Assembly: GCA_947561715.1 (NCBI GenBank)
Contig: OX387204.1
Location: 12,653,001 to 12,717,000, forward strand
Length of the DNA: 64,000 nucleotides
DNA from: Ascidia mentula
Taxonomy: Eukaryota; Chordata; Ascidiacea; Phlebobranchia; Ascidiidae
Direction: 5' to 3'
Shown: one piece after another, positions 34,885-47,202 of the stretch
Layout: every line of letters starts with the position of its first letter
How positions within the stretch are numbered: the first letter of the stretch is position 1
Translations under genes and position numbers: made by a program
Notes under the pieces: generated by a model
What the model was told of the DNA's origin: nothing
Databases searched by the model: none
The model's input: only the letters and a program-made list of their open reading frames with translations

Positions 34885-37232
34885 ATACACCTTTTGTTTA
34901 AAAAAGATTATATCTTCTGGCGTTTTTCCGGTACGAACAACTAGGCTTCTTCAGAGAATAAAACAAACACAGTAGCGAACCCACGTGCAAAGAAATTAAG
35001 CAACGAAAATGTCTAAAAGGACGCAACAGCTAAAACACAGCGGAACATAAATCAATGGACAACATCAATCACGGATCAAACGGCCAAACATGGGAAACAA
35101 GAGTCAAGAATGGTTACGGGCGAAATTGCGGAACACGGGCGAAAGTACTTTTCCATCATTACGATTTAACACATTCGGTAGCGAATTAATATAATAATTT
35201 TCCACAACCAACCGTTTTGCCAAAATTGTTTCTTGTTTAAATACTTTAGCTTCCTTCCAATGGATACGGTGGTCGGTGTCAAGCATGTGGGCACATAGAA
35301 CATATTTATTGGGTTCCATATTACGTATGGCTGCCTTGTGTTCTTTAATACGGGACGTTAAATTGCGCTTAATCTGGTCAATATCCACTGTGTTACAATC
35401 AAGACGAGGTGTGGCGTTGAGTATTCTTGATATCCGCTCAGAAATTCCTTGTACATATGGTATTTGTTAAGTTTTAGGACGTTCCGAATGTGTTTGCGTT
35501 CAACCCTCTGAGTGTGTGGATCGGCAATATGTGTAATCGTTCTATGAACACAGTGAGGTTTTGATGTTTCGGATGGTGTGAGGTGTATCGTAAGTAGCGG
35601 GTTAGTGTGTGTAGGCTTGTAAAAACTGGAGGTGATGGTAAGTTTCCCGTCCGGTTTTGCAGTGACGTTTAACTTAACTTGATAGAAGGTTCGATATTGT
35701 TTATGTTATTATGAATCCCTGCGACCTCGTCTTTCGCTATGATGACGTAGGTTACATCGACATAGCGGAGCCAAAGTCGCAGGGGTGTTGTTAAGGAAGC
35801 AAGAGCGGTTTGCTCAATCTGTTCCATTGTAATTTTGGCCATAACCGGTGAAATAGGAGAGCCATGGGGGTGCCAAAAATTGTTGGTAAATGTCGTGTTT
35901 ATATGTGAAAACAGTCGAGTCTAAACACACTTTAATGCCTCTTTGATGTGTGGTAACTTAAGATTGGTACGTTCATGCCGTGTTGTGACTTGTTGTAGTT
36001 TGTACAAGGATATTCTGAGCGCAACATCTGTCGGAATTGACGTAAACAGACTAACGACATCGAACGATACTTGACACTCATGCGGAAGTAATCCATATTC
36101 AGAAATAATCTTAACAAACTCACTGGAATTTTTTACTGTAAGGTCAGTCTTATTTACTAAAGGCAATAAAATTTGGCTGATGAACTTAGATAGCTGGTTG
36201 GTTCGCGAGTTAACAAAAGAAACAATCGGTCGTAATGGAATATGTTACGGATTTATTTCGGCAGCTTTGCAATTAAGCGGTTAGATGTTTTTGGGTGGCG
36301 ATGTTATCCCCCAATTAACCCTTCTACCTAATTCGGTACTTTGCACAAAACTGCCTCCCTAATTCTGATACTGCCCAGAACCCTGCAATAAACGGCTCAC
36401 CACAAAGCCAAAGTAACCCAGGCTGATTTAACTTATTGGACGTCGTGTTAAACTCAAAGCGACTAAAAACAATACAAGACGTTACTGGCAAAGATCCCGA
36501 CAACTCGCACACAACACTGAGATGTTCACAACGCGAAGCCCAGAAAAAGACTCCTGATTTTAGAGAAAATCGTTTCTTACTCAAAAAGCACCAACCAATC
36601 AGGATGCCCGACACGCGGCACATCCGTAAAATAATAGGAAAAAGAGGGGAGACGAAGGTAATAAAATAGTGTGGTGAAAACAAGTGAAGTGCGAGACTTA
36701 AAAGCAATACGCGTGGGTAAAACAATATAATAAATAAAGTGGTACCAACGAAAGAAAACAGTGAAATTACAAAGTGACAGGAAGAAAGGTGAAAACAATG
36801 AAACACAAACAATAACAATAACTAACAAAAGTGAAAGGTGACGTTGAGTAAATAAAATTCGTTACAAATACCTTCCTTGTGGATTTTGGGTAACCCGCGG
36901 GTAGAACTTAGGGAGCACACTGTCGCTGCTATGTAGTCTTCGGTACTCCGGTTGGGATACGCAGTCTGGCAGTAATTTTCACACAAATTTGTTCAGTTTC
37001 GCTTCCAGTCTGGTACAAGGTGATTTGGCAAGTTTTTTGTAAGTTTCGTTGTCCGAGAGCATGGTAATAACTTTATTGTCATAATCTTGTCTGTCCATGA
37101 CCACAGTGCAATTTCCTTTGTCAGCCTTGGATATGATGATGTTGGTGTCGTTCCTCAAACTCTTTGTTGCTTCCCATTCTGCTTTAGAAAAGTTTGAAGG
37201 TGGCAATAATATTTTTTAAACAAAAGGTGTAT
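34885..37232 (-). pseudogene. Penelope-like retroelement (RT plus GIY-YIG remnant)
   Basis: The minus strand gives the N-terminal conserved region (IIISKADKGNCTVVMDRQDY, 37206-36979), then GLPKIHKEG (about 36885), broken by a solo LTR. RT resumes with PLRPIVSFVNS (about 36235), SFDVVSLFTSIPTDVAL (about 36060), GSPISPVMAKITMEQIEQ (about 35850) and RYVDVTYVI (about 35755). A GIY-YIG-like C-terminus follows (IPYVQGISERISRIL at about 35465; TSRIKEHKAAIRN, 35390-35330). The RT YVDD motif reads YVDV, and the expected YIG reads DID, so both activities are probably lost. The ends carry 21-bp perfect inverted repeats (34885-34905 and 37212-37232, starting ATACACCTTTTG). Gene flank resembling AGGTTTACAGGC occurs at both outer sides (34873-34884 and about 37316). 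Confidence 0.87.
36243..36866. mobile_element. Solo-LTR-like element, copy 2 (624 bp) inside the Penelope-like RT
   Basis: Begins TGTTACGGATTTATTTCGG and ends (inverted) TGTAACGAATTTTATTT. It is flanked by a perfect 4-bp duplication AATA (36239-36242 and 36867-36870). It lies exactly between the PKIHKEG and PLRPIVSFVNS motifs of the Penelope-like RT. It is in reverse orientation relative to copy 1 at 6621-7273. No coding capacity. Confidence 0.85.
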
Positions 37233-40200
37233 ATTTGTTGTTTTTCACCAGAAGAACGTCAGGTTCATATTTCATTATGATAACCTGCTGGTGGTCAAAA
37301 CCTATTTTCAGTTTTTAGGTTACAGGCTCCATAGCCCAGGCAATGCAGCCTAACTTCTCATTACGATAACTGTGATCTGTGAAAGTAGGGACCTGCGCAG
37401 TGGGGCTATCCTGCTAATCATGTCATTGCATGGAACATTACTGCGTTGTTAAAAATAGAAAGCGTATATTTTTAAACTCACTCAAGCAGAAAGCGACCGT
37501 TTCGAAACCATTTGGTTCGAGGCAACTATTGTCGGAATGTTTTTTCTCATCAGATCTCATCAGTGCAGCTCAGTGACCGGTGACGATCTTCCCAGCTAAA
37601 TTTCCAGGCGATGACTTCCACATTGTGGTGATCAAGTATTTCGTGCTTGGTCGCTCTTTCCAACATTTCTTAATGTTCACTAAAAGGCTCAAATTATATA
37701 AATGTACATGTATGTACATATACTTTTATTGCTTTGGTAGTATAAGGGTTGGAATGAGCCGTCTTCCCATTTTTGTATTTATCTTTCCAATCTCAAGAAC
37801 AACTCTCAACACAGATAATAATCATTCAAGCATGAAGACCCCACGCTCCACTTTTACATAACCACCTGGTTCACAAGACAGTTCAAATAATTTGTGGCAA
37901 ACATAAACGGATTGAAAATGTTTGTGGTAAAATATTTTCCTCTCATAGATCTTGCTTTTGAAAATAAATTTCGTAAATTAGTTGATTGAACGAATGCCCT
38001 TCAAATATTGCACCAAGCTAACGAAGCGAGAAGAATCATCTTAACTAACTTTTCTTCAAGACACGAAATAAATGTATAAATTACTCTTTTACAGTTTTCA
38101 TGTCGCTTTACAGTCCTCTTAAAGTCCAATTAATTGCAAATTTAATGCGTAATGCGCTCTGAAACAAATAAGTTAGTTTCTTACAAGCGTTTTATTCCAG
38201 AATGTTGCATTATTATTGTGATTCCCTGCAAAGACAAGAAAGACATCTTTTAATTAAAACTGCTTGTTAAGGGGAGTAGCTCCAGTTTCATTGATTATCC
38301 GTGAAGGCTTATGAGATATCATGGAATAAAATATACAAAGGTGGTGATACAACAGTTCATTAGTAGTGTAGCTCAATATTGCAACCAATCTCATCCGTTA
38401 GTTGCTCTTCTTCTCTCGGTTTCGTAATCAATCACGAGGAAATGCTTGATTGCAACTTTTGTTTGCTTGAAGTTTCCCAACTTAACACAAGTAAACGCGA
38501 CCTTCACATTTACGTACTGGAGGTCTACCACCGTAATCAGACAACAAGACAATAAACTGAACCAGAGGTCGGAAGCCATCAGCATGCAAAAAAAAAACAA
38601 ATACACACTTCAGTCTTAACTAAAACAAACTATAGATGCCACGAAACTTAAGTTGGTGGGGATTACTTTGATCTTAAATTCACTTAAAAACAAAATAACC
38701 ACCACTATACGATTTTAGTAAACTTACAAAACCTACAGTTCACCAAAATATCTAAAATGTGTTTTGTTTGCAATGCTTTCCGTCACACGGGGCCATATTA
38801 GAAGTTGCATGGTTTGCTGTGTTAAAATGTAAAGAAAATGTTTGTCTCGTTTTAAAATGACAATTTTTTTTCCGACAGCAGACTACGAAACAGAAATATG
38901 AAAACAAAGCTAGACATTTATTTTCAAATTCCATTAACCCAAATTACAGTCGAATTTTTCAACTAATATGTATTTTTATTAACACTGACAACCAAGTATA
39001 TATGAAAGTAACTGGAAATTGTTCTGCCAATCAGGTCACGAATTCAGACCCAGTTGCCAATTACTGACGCTTACTTTGCAACAGTTGTATGGGGCTGTTG
39101 CGAAACTGTATTCTCAATGCAGTTTTCCAAAAATCGCCTTTCGTAATGTTTGAAGTTCGGAAAGTCAGAACCTAATGTATTCACTGAAGCATAATTTGTA
39201 CAACCACAGGATGATAAATGTAAACAACATGCAATTTTTCTGTTTATGAATATTTTTGGTTTTTGGCCTGTTTTATAGTGCACCTTGTGGCGTGCTTGCT
39301 CTTTATTCGTAGTCAATCGAATGATGCGAACATGGCGTGACACATGACACGTGAGAGAATCGCACGAAAAAGGCAACACGCACTGAAACTAACGCAACCC
39401 GCGACGGTACATCTTTACAACATATTATATCGCTACAACCTGGATAATTTTAAGAGAAATTATATTTGAACTGTGAACTGCGATAACCACCTACTGCCTT
39501 GCGACAACGTAGCCCATACGTTTTTTTGGTAGTTGATTAGGCGTCTGAATTTTTTTCCAGTAATACGAAAATTTTGGCGCAGTCTGCCGGAAGAGAAGGT
39601 GACAAGAATTAAAGTGCAGCATTTATTGACAAATAATTTATTCTCATCACTGGCTCATATTGATTTGATCACAAACATCTTACACGTGCCTTGTTTATTT
39701 CATTCTTTAACTTTATGCACACGTTACCAGAAACGTTCACTTTACTCTACAGTAAATTATAAGAATTATGATACTAATATTGGGCTAACGTGTTCTGGAA
39801 AAATTGCGAGTTCCTTTAACGAAAACTGTGTTTTTTATGTCACAACTGAAGTGCCCTTTTTCCTTTTTTCCTAATGAAACATAATTTGGTAGGACCGAAA
39901 ATGAAGACATGGAACGTAAACAAGGTAGAATTTTGCATATTTTGGTTACAATAAATGTATATAGCATTCTTTCTCCGCCTTGGTGGGGTCAGGGTTTACA
40001 CGCTTTCCTGTCATCTTTCCATTTTTTATATTCAGCTTTCCAATCTTCCAACAACTCGCGATATTCTCTGTGAGGAATTTTTCATTAAAACTTTAAATTT
40101 TATAAAATCTTTGTGTACAATTTAAGAAAATATGAAAGATATCTCAAAAATTATTGTACATACGAAATCCTGGTTGTTATGATGTAAATTTGACATTTGT

Positions 40201-40258
40201 TCATTTTGCTATGATCCCAAAAATGATGTACGTTTGTTTGAGTTGCTTGCAATAAAGG
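37233..40258. other. Spacer between G3 and G4
   Basis: Minus-strand relics in order: 5' flank tract (37320-37480), the CWKERPSTKYLITTMWKS tract (37570-37690), the FELSCEPGGYVKVERG tract (about 37830-37900) and a kinase-loop relic (38391-38515, QYVNVKVAFTCVKLGNFKQ). 39000-40160 is a decayed flank resembling 45720-47180 with several hundred bp of similarity. A short charged stretch at about 40000-40075 recurs near 47050-47130. No intact gene. Confidence 0.5.
38391..38515 (-). pseudogene. Relic of the kinase ATP-loop exon (second copy)
   Basis: The minus strand reads QYVNVKVAFTCVKLGNFKQ then TKVAIKHFLVIDYETE and a TGA. It keeps the VAIK lysine but lacks loop glycines and the splice donor of K2 exon a. 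Confidence 0.6.
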
Positions 40259-43200
40259 TCACCTATGACTGATCAAAACGTTGCAGTCGGAAGGAGGTTC
40301 AAAAGTGGTCGTTATAGGTGGCTCGACAGTGGAAGAACTCGGTGTGGTCGAAGTCATAGTTGGAGTGGAAAACATTGTGGTAGTGCTGGCTAAGAGACCA
40401 TCTGTAAAGCAAAAGTATTTAAAATACTTGTGTCACGTTCGCATCACTCAGTAACGCCTGTGGTAAAAGTGAAGTTAGTTGATGTGCTTGTTGAGAACGT
40501 GGGTTTGACCATGATGGTATAAACCAAAGTTGGGTTAAGATTAGCAAACGCTGCTTCCCTGTTGTGAAGTCCGCTGTACTTTGTAATTACACTTGTTCCT
40601 TCAATCAACGTCACGTCACAAAAAAATACTTCATAAGCTGGAACCAATCTTTCCCACTTGACGATGACGAAATGAAGTCCAACATTTTGTGGAGTAATTG
40701 TGACATCACTGTTTCCTGTGGTTAATTTTTTAGACCTGAGTACGTTGTTTAAATCTCATTTTTCACCAACAATTTACCATAACACTCGGTTCTGTAATAA
40801 CAGTAACAACTTAATCCATAATAATTTTTGTCGCAGGTACTGCGGGTTCCACAAACTGAATAAGAAGTTGAATCACATTTTCCTGCAAATTTTGTAGTGT
40901 TTAGTGGGACTTGATGATTTTTAGGTTATTGTAACATACCCACGCAAATGATTCCATTGCCAAAGTATCCCAACTTACAAGAACACGTGAAACTGCCCAT
41001 TGTGTTCGTACATACCGCCTCATTGTGACAATTGTGCAAACCGTTAGAACATTCATCAATATCTGCAATAAAGTTTTACTTATTTGACTAAATATTAATT
41101 AATGACAAATTTAATTATTATAACCTATACAAGCTCCTCCTGAAAGCGCAAAGCCAGCTCCACAACCATGGGCAGGATTTGGTGTGCTCGGCGACAAAGT
41201 TGGGTCAATCGGCGTTTCAGGTTCTGCAATACAGTTGCCAAGATAAAAACTAAATTTAAGGTTTTTGTTGTTATGTTGAAAGGGAGAAAATGAGTTACTT
41301 TACCTGTTTGAGCTAAAATGCTCGCAGATGCGGTTCCAAGGTGGTTATAGACAACTACAGTTAGATTATAAGTTGTTGATGGCTTCAGAAACGAAAACGC
41401 TGCTTTTTTTGGAATGTGTTGATCATAGGAAACTCCATCACCGGACAAAAATGCACTTCTATATGCAATTTTGTTGCTTGTCCATGAAAAACTGAGGCCG
41501 TTCCTAGATTTCCAAGTTGTTGATAAGTTTCCAACAGAAGGTAGTTCAACTAATAACAAATAAATTGAACTCTTCAGCGCATTTGAACCTTCATGAAGCT
41601 TCTCATTTAGAGTTGTAACTTAGGTGCATTTTTATATCTTATTTATGTAAAATTTATATGTTTGCCACCCGTTGATGGAGGGTCGGTGAAATTGCTCCGA
41701 TCCTTAGTGTTGAAAGGGTTGGAGATCTCTGATTTGTACCACAAAAAAAGTTTTAAATTCAAAGGCAATTTTTGCACCACTTACGAAAAGCCGTTATACT
41801 GTAAGTCGCTTCGCGGGCAAATTTTTTTGTGAGTAAAGTCAGGAAGTGATATCGTTACATACTTACCAAAGGTGTCAGACCAAAGGGGATATGTATCACA
41901 TTCTCCTCTTGAATAACATTCTGTTCCTCCACAATGCTCTATGATTATTTACAAAATGAAATTTTACGAAAATTTAAACTCATGCGAATTGCGTAAACTA
42001 GAAAACATTTATTTCATTATTGAATAAAGAACTTAGATTCTTTAAAGATTTTGAATCAAAAATTACCTTTTTTGATTCAATTAAAGATTTGAGAAGATTA
42101 ATCTAAACTTATATCGCCATGTTGGCAGTAATTTTTGCAATCGAAAGTAACGGTTTCCGATTCACAAAAAAATCACTCACGAGTGCAGACCTTTCCATCC
42201 CCAATATAACAATTGTTACAAATGCAATTGTAACTTCCTGCTGTGTTTATGCATGCTGCGTTCGAATCACATGGATCACCTTGGCACTCATTAATATCTG
42301 ATAAAAAAAAACATATTTGGTTTGACAAACGGGTTGTCTTTACACATAAACTTGGCTTGTAGTTGCAAAATTCGGTAACATTTACAAGAACGGCGAAATG
42401 GCCGATACAATTGAATCCGTCACTTGTAAATCCAGAACAGCAACTTAGTGTAGGAGAGTTCACACATCCTGACGTTGTTGAAGATGGAAGGGTTGGAATT
42501 GTTGGTTCAGAAACTGTAAAAGCAGGCAAATATAACCTTATCTTTGCATATTTATCATAAAACATATAAAAGATAAAAAAAAACACTCAGAAGCTAGTCG
42601 TGAAAAAGTAATCAAACTTACGAGTTCTAACTGTAATAATTTGAGTGGATGTGGAAATGAAGTTCCGAGCTGTAACTGTTATGCTGTACTCGGTATCAGG
42701 CTGCAGGTAAAGGAAACCAAATTGCCTCGTTCCTGAATAGTAATGTCTTGTGTTGGTGATTGAAGCATCCGCTATGTTCGCGTTGCTTGCATTCCACCCA
42801 ATAAACAGACTGTTACAGGTTTTCCACAAAACCTTAAGATCGTGAATAATTGGTTGACCTGTGGACAAAAAACGTGACCAGTATGAAAAGAAATATTAAT
42901 TTCTGTTTTTACCAAGTAACTTTTCACAGAACAACAGTACGGTATACTTACCAATTGTGAAACAGGTGTAACCGTTCAAACCTTCAGCACAACGACCAGG
43001 GCAAGAATTATTGCAGTATCCTGAACATCGATGTAAACCGAAAAAAATAGATTTAATTAAGGAAGTTGCGGTTATATTTTTTTATTTTTTGGTTTGCGAA
43101 GCTAATGAGATGGCAAACAAATTTATTCAAACTTCTCATTGATTAAAAGATATGTTCTGGTTACGATGCAATCTAACAAATGAATCACGTTTTGTTTTGG

Positions 43201-43636
43201 TCTCTTTATTGATGCTATATGTTAGCGGTTAATATAATATAATTTTCAATGTAAAAACAATTAAAAACAAGATTGAACAGCTATTTCAACTAAAAGCACA
43301 AACCTTGGCAGTTGAAACCGTCACCTACAAACCAGTCTTTGCACTTACAAGTGTATCCCCCACTTGTGTTTATGCAATTTGCCTCAACGTGACATGCATG
43401 AGTCCCAAGACCGCATTCATTAACACCTGGAAACATCACGTAGTTACCGACTATGAAATACTGCTTTCCAAAAAAACGAGACAAAATCTCACTCTTTGAC
43501 CTAAATTTGTAACATATTATACTTACTGTTAGTTAGTATTCAAAATAATTGAAATGTAGCATGAATATTTGTACCCACCTTGACATTGGATGCATGTCAC
43601 AACAACAAACACGAACACCAGATAGGACAACATCAT
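40259..43636 (-). CDS. EGF/FN3 family copy G4 (altered splice sites, anchor lost)
   Basis: Exons: 43636-43579, 43426-43304, 43020-42952, 42858-42622, 42513-42403, 42297-42181, 41938-41867, 41549-41304, 41223-41125, 41062-40940, 40882-40778, 40715-40458, 40401-40259. All are open (1761 nt if all introns are removed). Exon 2 starts GVNEC, where the others have GVDEC or GIDEC. Two oddities. The intron-5 donor is GCCATT instead of GCAAGT, but that intron is 105 bp and open in frame, so retention would add 35 residues. The intron-12 donor lost 4 bp (GCGTTA instead of GTAAGC); readthrough stops three codons later. The last exon ends NCNV-like then LISHR and stop, without the hydrophobic tail. The product, if any, should be secreted rather than anchored. 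Expressed variant or early pseudogene cannot be decided here. Confidence 0.72.
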
Positions 43637-45180
43637 GTTGGCAGAATAATTTGAGAAATGAACCCAGCTGGCTTGACAAAAGCCCTTTTCATCCACCAGC
43701 CACAAAGCACTTTTTCTTAACATTCACTGAGTGTGTTGAAACTTGACAAACAACCAGTCTGTTCAATCCAGAAAATATTAACGGAAACTCCCTCGTGACA
43801 GTACCAAAACGGTTTTTTATGTGTACATTGATCGAAACAAAACCAACTGTGCGATGCGACACGATATGTACTTTCCATAGCCTGTCAGACTGTCTTCGTT
43901 TGTAATATATCCGGAATTGTCCGCCACTGCACGACCCAAACATTTTATGCATTTACCTAATACCTGACACAATGAGTGGTTTGCGCTTTCCATTAGATAA
44001 TAAAATACAAAATCTGTTGTAGAAAACATAAGGTTTACAGGCTTTGCAGCCCAGGCATTGCAGCCTTGCTGGATCAGCCTCTTATTCCTGACATCGCCAA
44101 CGACCTGCACTGTGGGGCGATCCTGCCAATTATGCCATTGCATGAAACATTACTGTGTTGAAATAGAAACTGAATTATTGGTCTGAACAAGCGTTAACTT
44201 TTAAACTCTGGTGATATTGGAGGAATGCGAAACTGTGGATTTACGTAAACTCAGTCAAGCAGAAAGCGACCCCGTTTGGAAACCATTAGTTTCGAGGCAA
44301 CTACTGTCGGAATGTTTTTTCTCATCAGATCTCATCAGTGCAGCTTGGTGACTGGTGACGATCTTCCCAGCTAAATTGCCAGGCGACGACTTCCACATTG
44401 TGGTGATCAAGTATTTCGTGCTTGGTCGCTCTTTCCAACATTTCTTAATGTTCACTAAAAGGCCTAATTTAAATAAATGTACATTTTTGTACATATTCTT
44501 TCATTGCTTTTGTAGTATAAGGGTTGGAATGAGCCGTCTTCCCATTTTTGTATTTTTCTTTCCAATCTCAAGAACAACTCTCAACATAGATAATAAAGGA
44601 CAAATACGAAATTGTAAATGAAGATTTGCATAAAGTCATTAAGCATGAAGACCCCAGGCTCAACTTTCACGTAACCACCAGGTTCGCAAGACAGTTCAAA
44701 TAATTTGTGGAACACATAACTAAAATGTTTTGCGGTAAAATAGTGAAAAAGGCCTTGCTTTTGAAAGTAAATTTCATAAATTAATTGATTGAATCGATGC
44801 CCTCCAAAAAATTACCAAGCGAACGAATCCAGAAGAATCACCTGAAATTTTCTCAAAGACACAAAATAAATGTACAAATTACTCTTTTACAGTTTTCATG
44901 TCGCTTTACAGTTTGCGAATTAATTGTGAATTTGATGCGTAATGCGCTTCTGAAACAAATTAGTCAGTTTCTTAACTATGGTTTTGCTCCGGAATGTTGC
45001 AATATTGTTGTGATTCCCTGCAAAGACGAGGAGGACATATTTTTATTGGAACTGCTTGTTGAAAGGAGTAGCTCCAGTTTCATTATATATACCTGAAATC
45101 TTACGAGATAGCACATGGAATAAAATATACAAAGGTGGTGATACAACAGTTCACTAACAGTGTAGCAGAATCTTGCAAGC

Positions 45181-45305
45181 AATCTTATCCGTTAGTTGTT
45201 CTTCTACTCTCAATTTCGTAATAAGTCACGTGGAAACACTTTTGTTTGCTTAAATTATCCAAAATCAACTCAAGGAAACGCGACCTTCACATTTACGTAC
45301 TAGCA
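45181..45305 (-). pseudogene. Relic of the kinase ATP-loop exon (third copy)
   Basis: DNA-level match to 18620-18745 and 57527-57647 (ACGCGACCTTCACATTTACG at the 5' end of the relic on the plus strand). It has small deletions that break the frame around the former lysine. A nearly identical copy is at 63714-63810. Confidence 0.5.
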
Positions 45306-45793
45306 ATCTACAAACATAATCAGACAACCAGACAATAAACTGAACCTCAGGTTGGAAACCTTTAGCATTTAAAAAGCCAAATACACACTTTAGCCTTAAC
45401 TGAAACAAACTATAGAATCCACGACACGTAACTAGATGGGGATTATTTTAATTCTTAAATTCACTTGAAAACAAAACTTCCACCACTATACCATTTCAGT
45501 AAACTTACAAAACCCAACATTACACGCACTAGTGTAAAATGTGTTTTGTTTGCAATGAAATTACCGTCACATAGAGCCATATTAGAAGTTGGATGACCTG
45601 CTAAACGAGTGATAAAAATATTTTTCACTTTATTACAATCGTTGAACTGCTTCGACAACCAATTGCAATTGCCACATTTTAAGAAGGATTTTTTTACTAT
45701 TAGCTGTTTTTGTTAATACTGAGAACCAAGTGTATATGATGTAACAGGGAAAATGTTTTGCCAATCAGGTGACGAATGCAGACCCAGTTACCC

Positions 45794-46112
45794 AATACTG
45801 ATTTTGCCACTCCAATCACGTGCTTCTGTATTTACAATGATTGGGTAATTACAAATTTATTTTTTGCCTATTGACATTTCTTTCCTCTGCAGGTTTGCTT
45901 ACGTTTGCGTTTTTATGTTCGTGTTCTTTTACTTTTTACACATTACCATTAGATCTGACCTAGTTCAGCCTCCTATCCGGTCAGCTACTCGATAACCATT
46001 TTTGGTTCTTAGCTGCACCCTTTCTTCTGACATAAGCCCATATTACTGTTAGAAAATGTGTGCAATTTATGATGATGAAAAAATAAACAAATTTTGAATC
46101 TTGAATGTTACT
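45794..46112 (+). mobile_element. Short LINE 3'-end insertion
   Basis: About 320 bp ending AAATAAACAAATTTTGAATC TTGAA. Related flanking sequence is duplicated on both sides: GAATGCAGACCCAGTTACCC (45774-45793) and GAATGCAGACCTTGTTACCC (46113-46132), one 20-bp target with two differences. The homologous spacer at about 39040-39090 lacks the insert. No coding motif remains, so the clade cannot be set. Confidence 0.65.
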
Positions 46113-47202
46113 GAATGCAGACCTTGTTACCCTTACTTACCCTAACAGTCGTTGTTGCGAAACCCTATTCTGAGTGCTGTTTTCCAAAAATTTCTTTGCC
46201 TGATGTTTAAAATTTAGAAAGTCAGAACCTAATGTATTTCCTGAAGCATAATTTGTTCAACCAAAAGATGACGAATGTAAACAACATGCAAATTTATGTT
46301 GATGAATTTTATTGGTTTTTGGTCTGTTTTATACTGCACCTTGGCAATTTTATGAGAATTTTATAAGAATATATTTGAACTGTGAGCTGCGATAACCACC
46401 TACAGGCAGGCGACATTGTAAAGATGCCAGTGAATTGTTTTGTGAAGTTTTTTATTTAAAACGTAGCCTATACGTTCTCTTTTGCATTAGATTATGTGTT
46501 TAAGTTTTTTTCCAGTAATACAAAAATGATGACCAAGCTTGTCAGAAGACAAGAATTAAAGAGCAGCATTTATTGACAGATAATTTCCTCTTGTGCAAGC
46601 TTTACATGCAAATTGGATGATAATAAAATTTAATTGTCTGCTTGAAAGCACTAGGAACAGTAGCAGCAGTTTTGAAACAGATTTAATGCTTCAGCACAGC
46701 TGTATACAAAGTATTGTTCTTTCTCTGGCTCATATTTGTTGGATCACAAACATCTTACACGTGCCTTGTTTATTTCATTGTTTAACTTCAGACACACGGT
46801 ACCAGCAGCGTCCTCTCGACTGTACAGTATATTATAAGGATTAATATGTTAAAATTCGGCGAGCGTGTTATGGTAAAATTTCAAGTTTCTTTTACGAAAA
46901 CTGTGTTTTTCAATGTTACAACTGAAGTCCTTCAAACATATTGCGTAGTGACGGAAAATCAAGACATGAAACGTAAACAATATAGCATGTTGCAAATTTC
47001 GGTTACAATATATGTACATAGCATTCTTTTCCGCCTTGGTTGGGTCAGGGTTTACACGCTTCCCTATCATCTTTCCATTTTTTATATTCAGCTTTCCAAT
47101 CTTCCAACAATTCGCGATATTCTCTGTGTGAAATTTTTCATTAATAGATTCTATTGTAAGAAAATATGAAAGATATGCTAAATTTGGCATTTGTTCATGT
47201 TG

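Larger units (their letters stand above)
43637..47202. other. Spacer between G4 and G5
   Basis: Contains the 5' flank/UTR zone of G4 (43637-44140), the CWKERPSTKYLITTMWKS tract (44350-44490), a tract reading SKTIVKKLTNLFQKRITHQ (about 44930-45030), a kinase-loop relic (45181-45305) and a LINE 3' end (45794-46112). 46200-47200 resembles 39080-40250. A charged stretch with a splice-acceptor-like 5' end lies at about 47050-47130. No complete gene. Confidence 0.5.
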
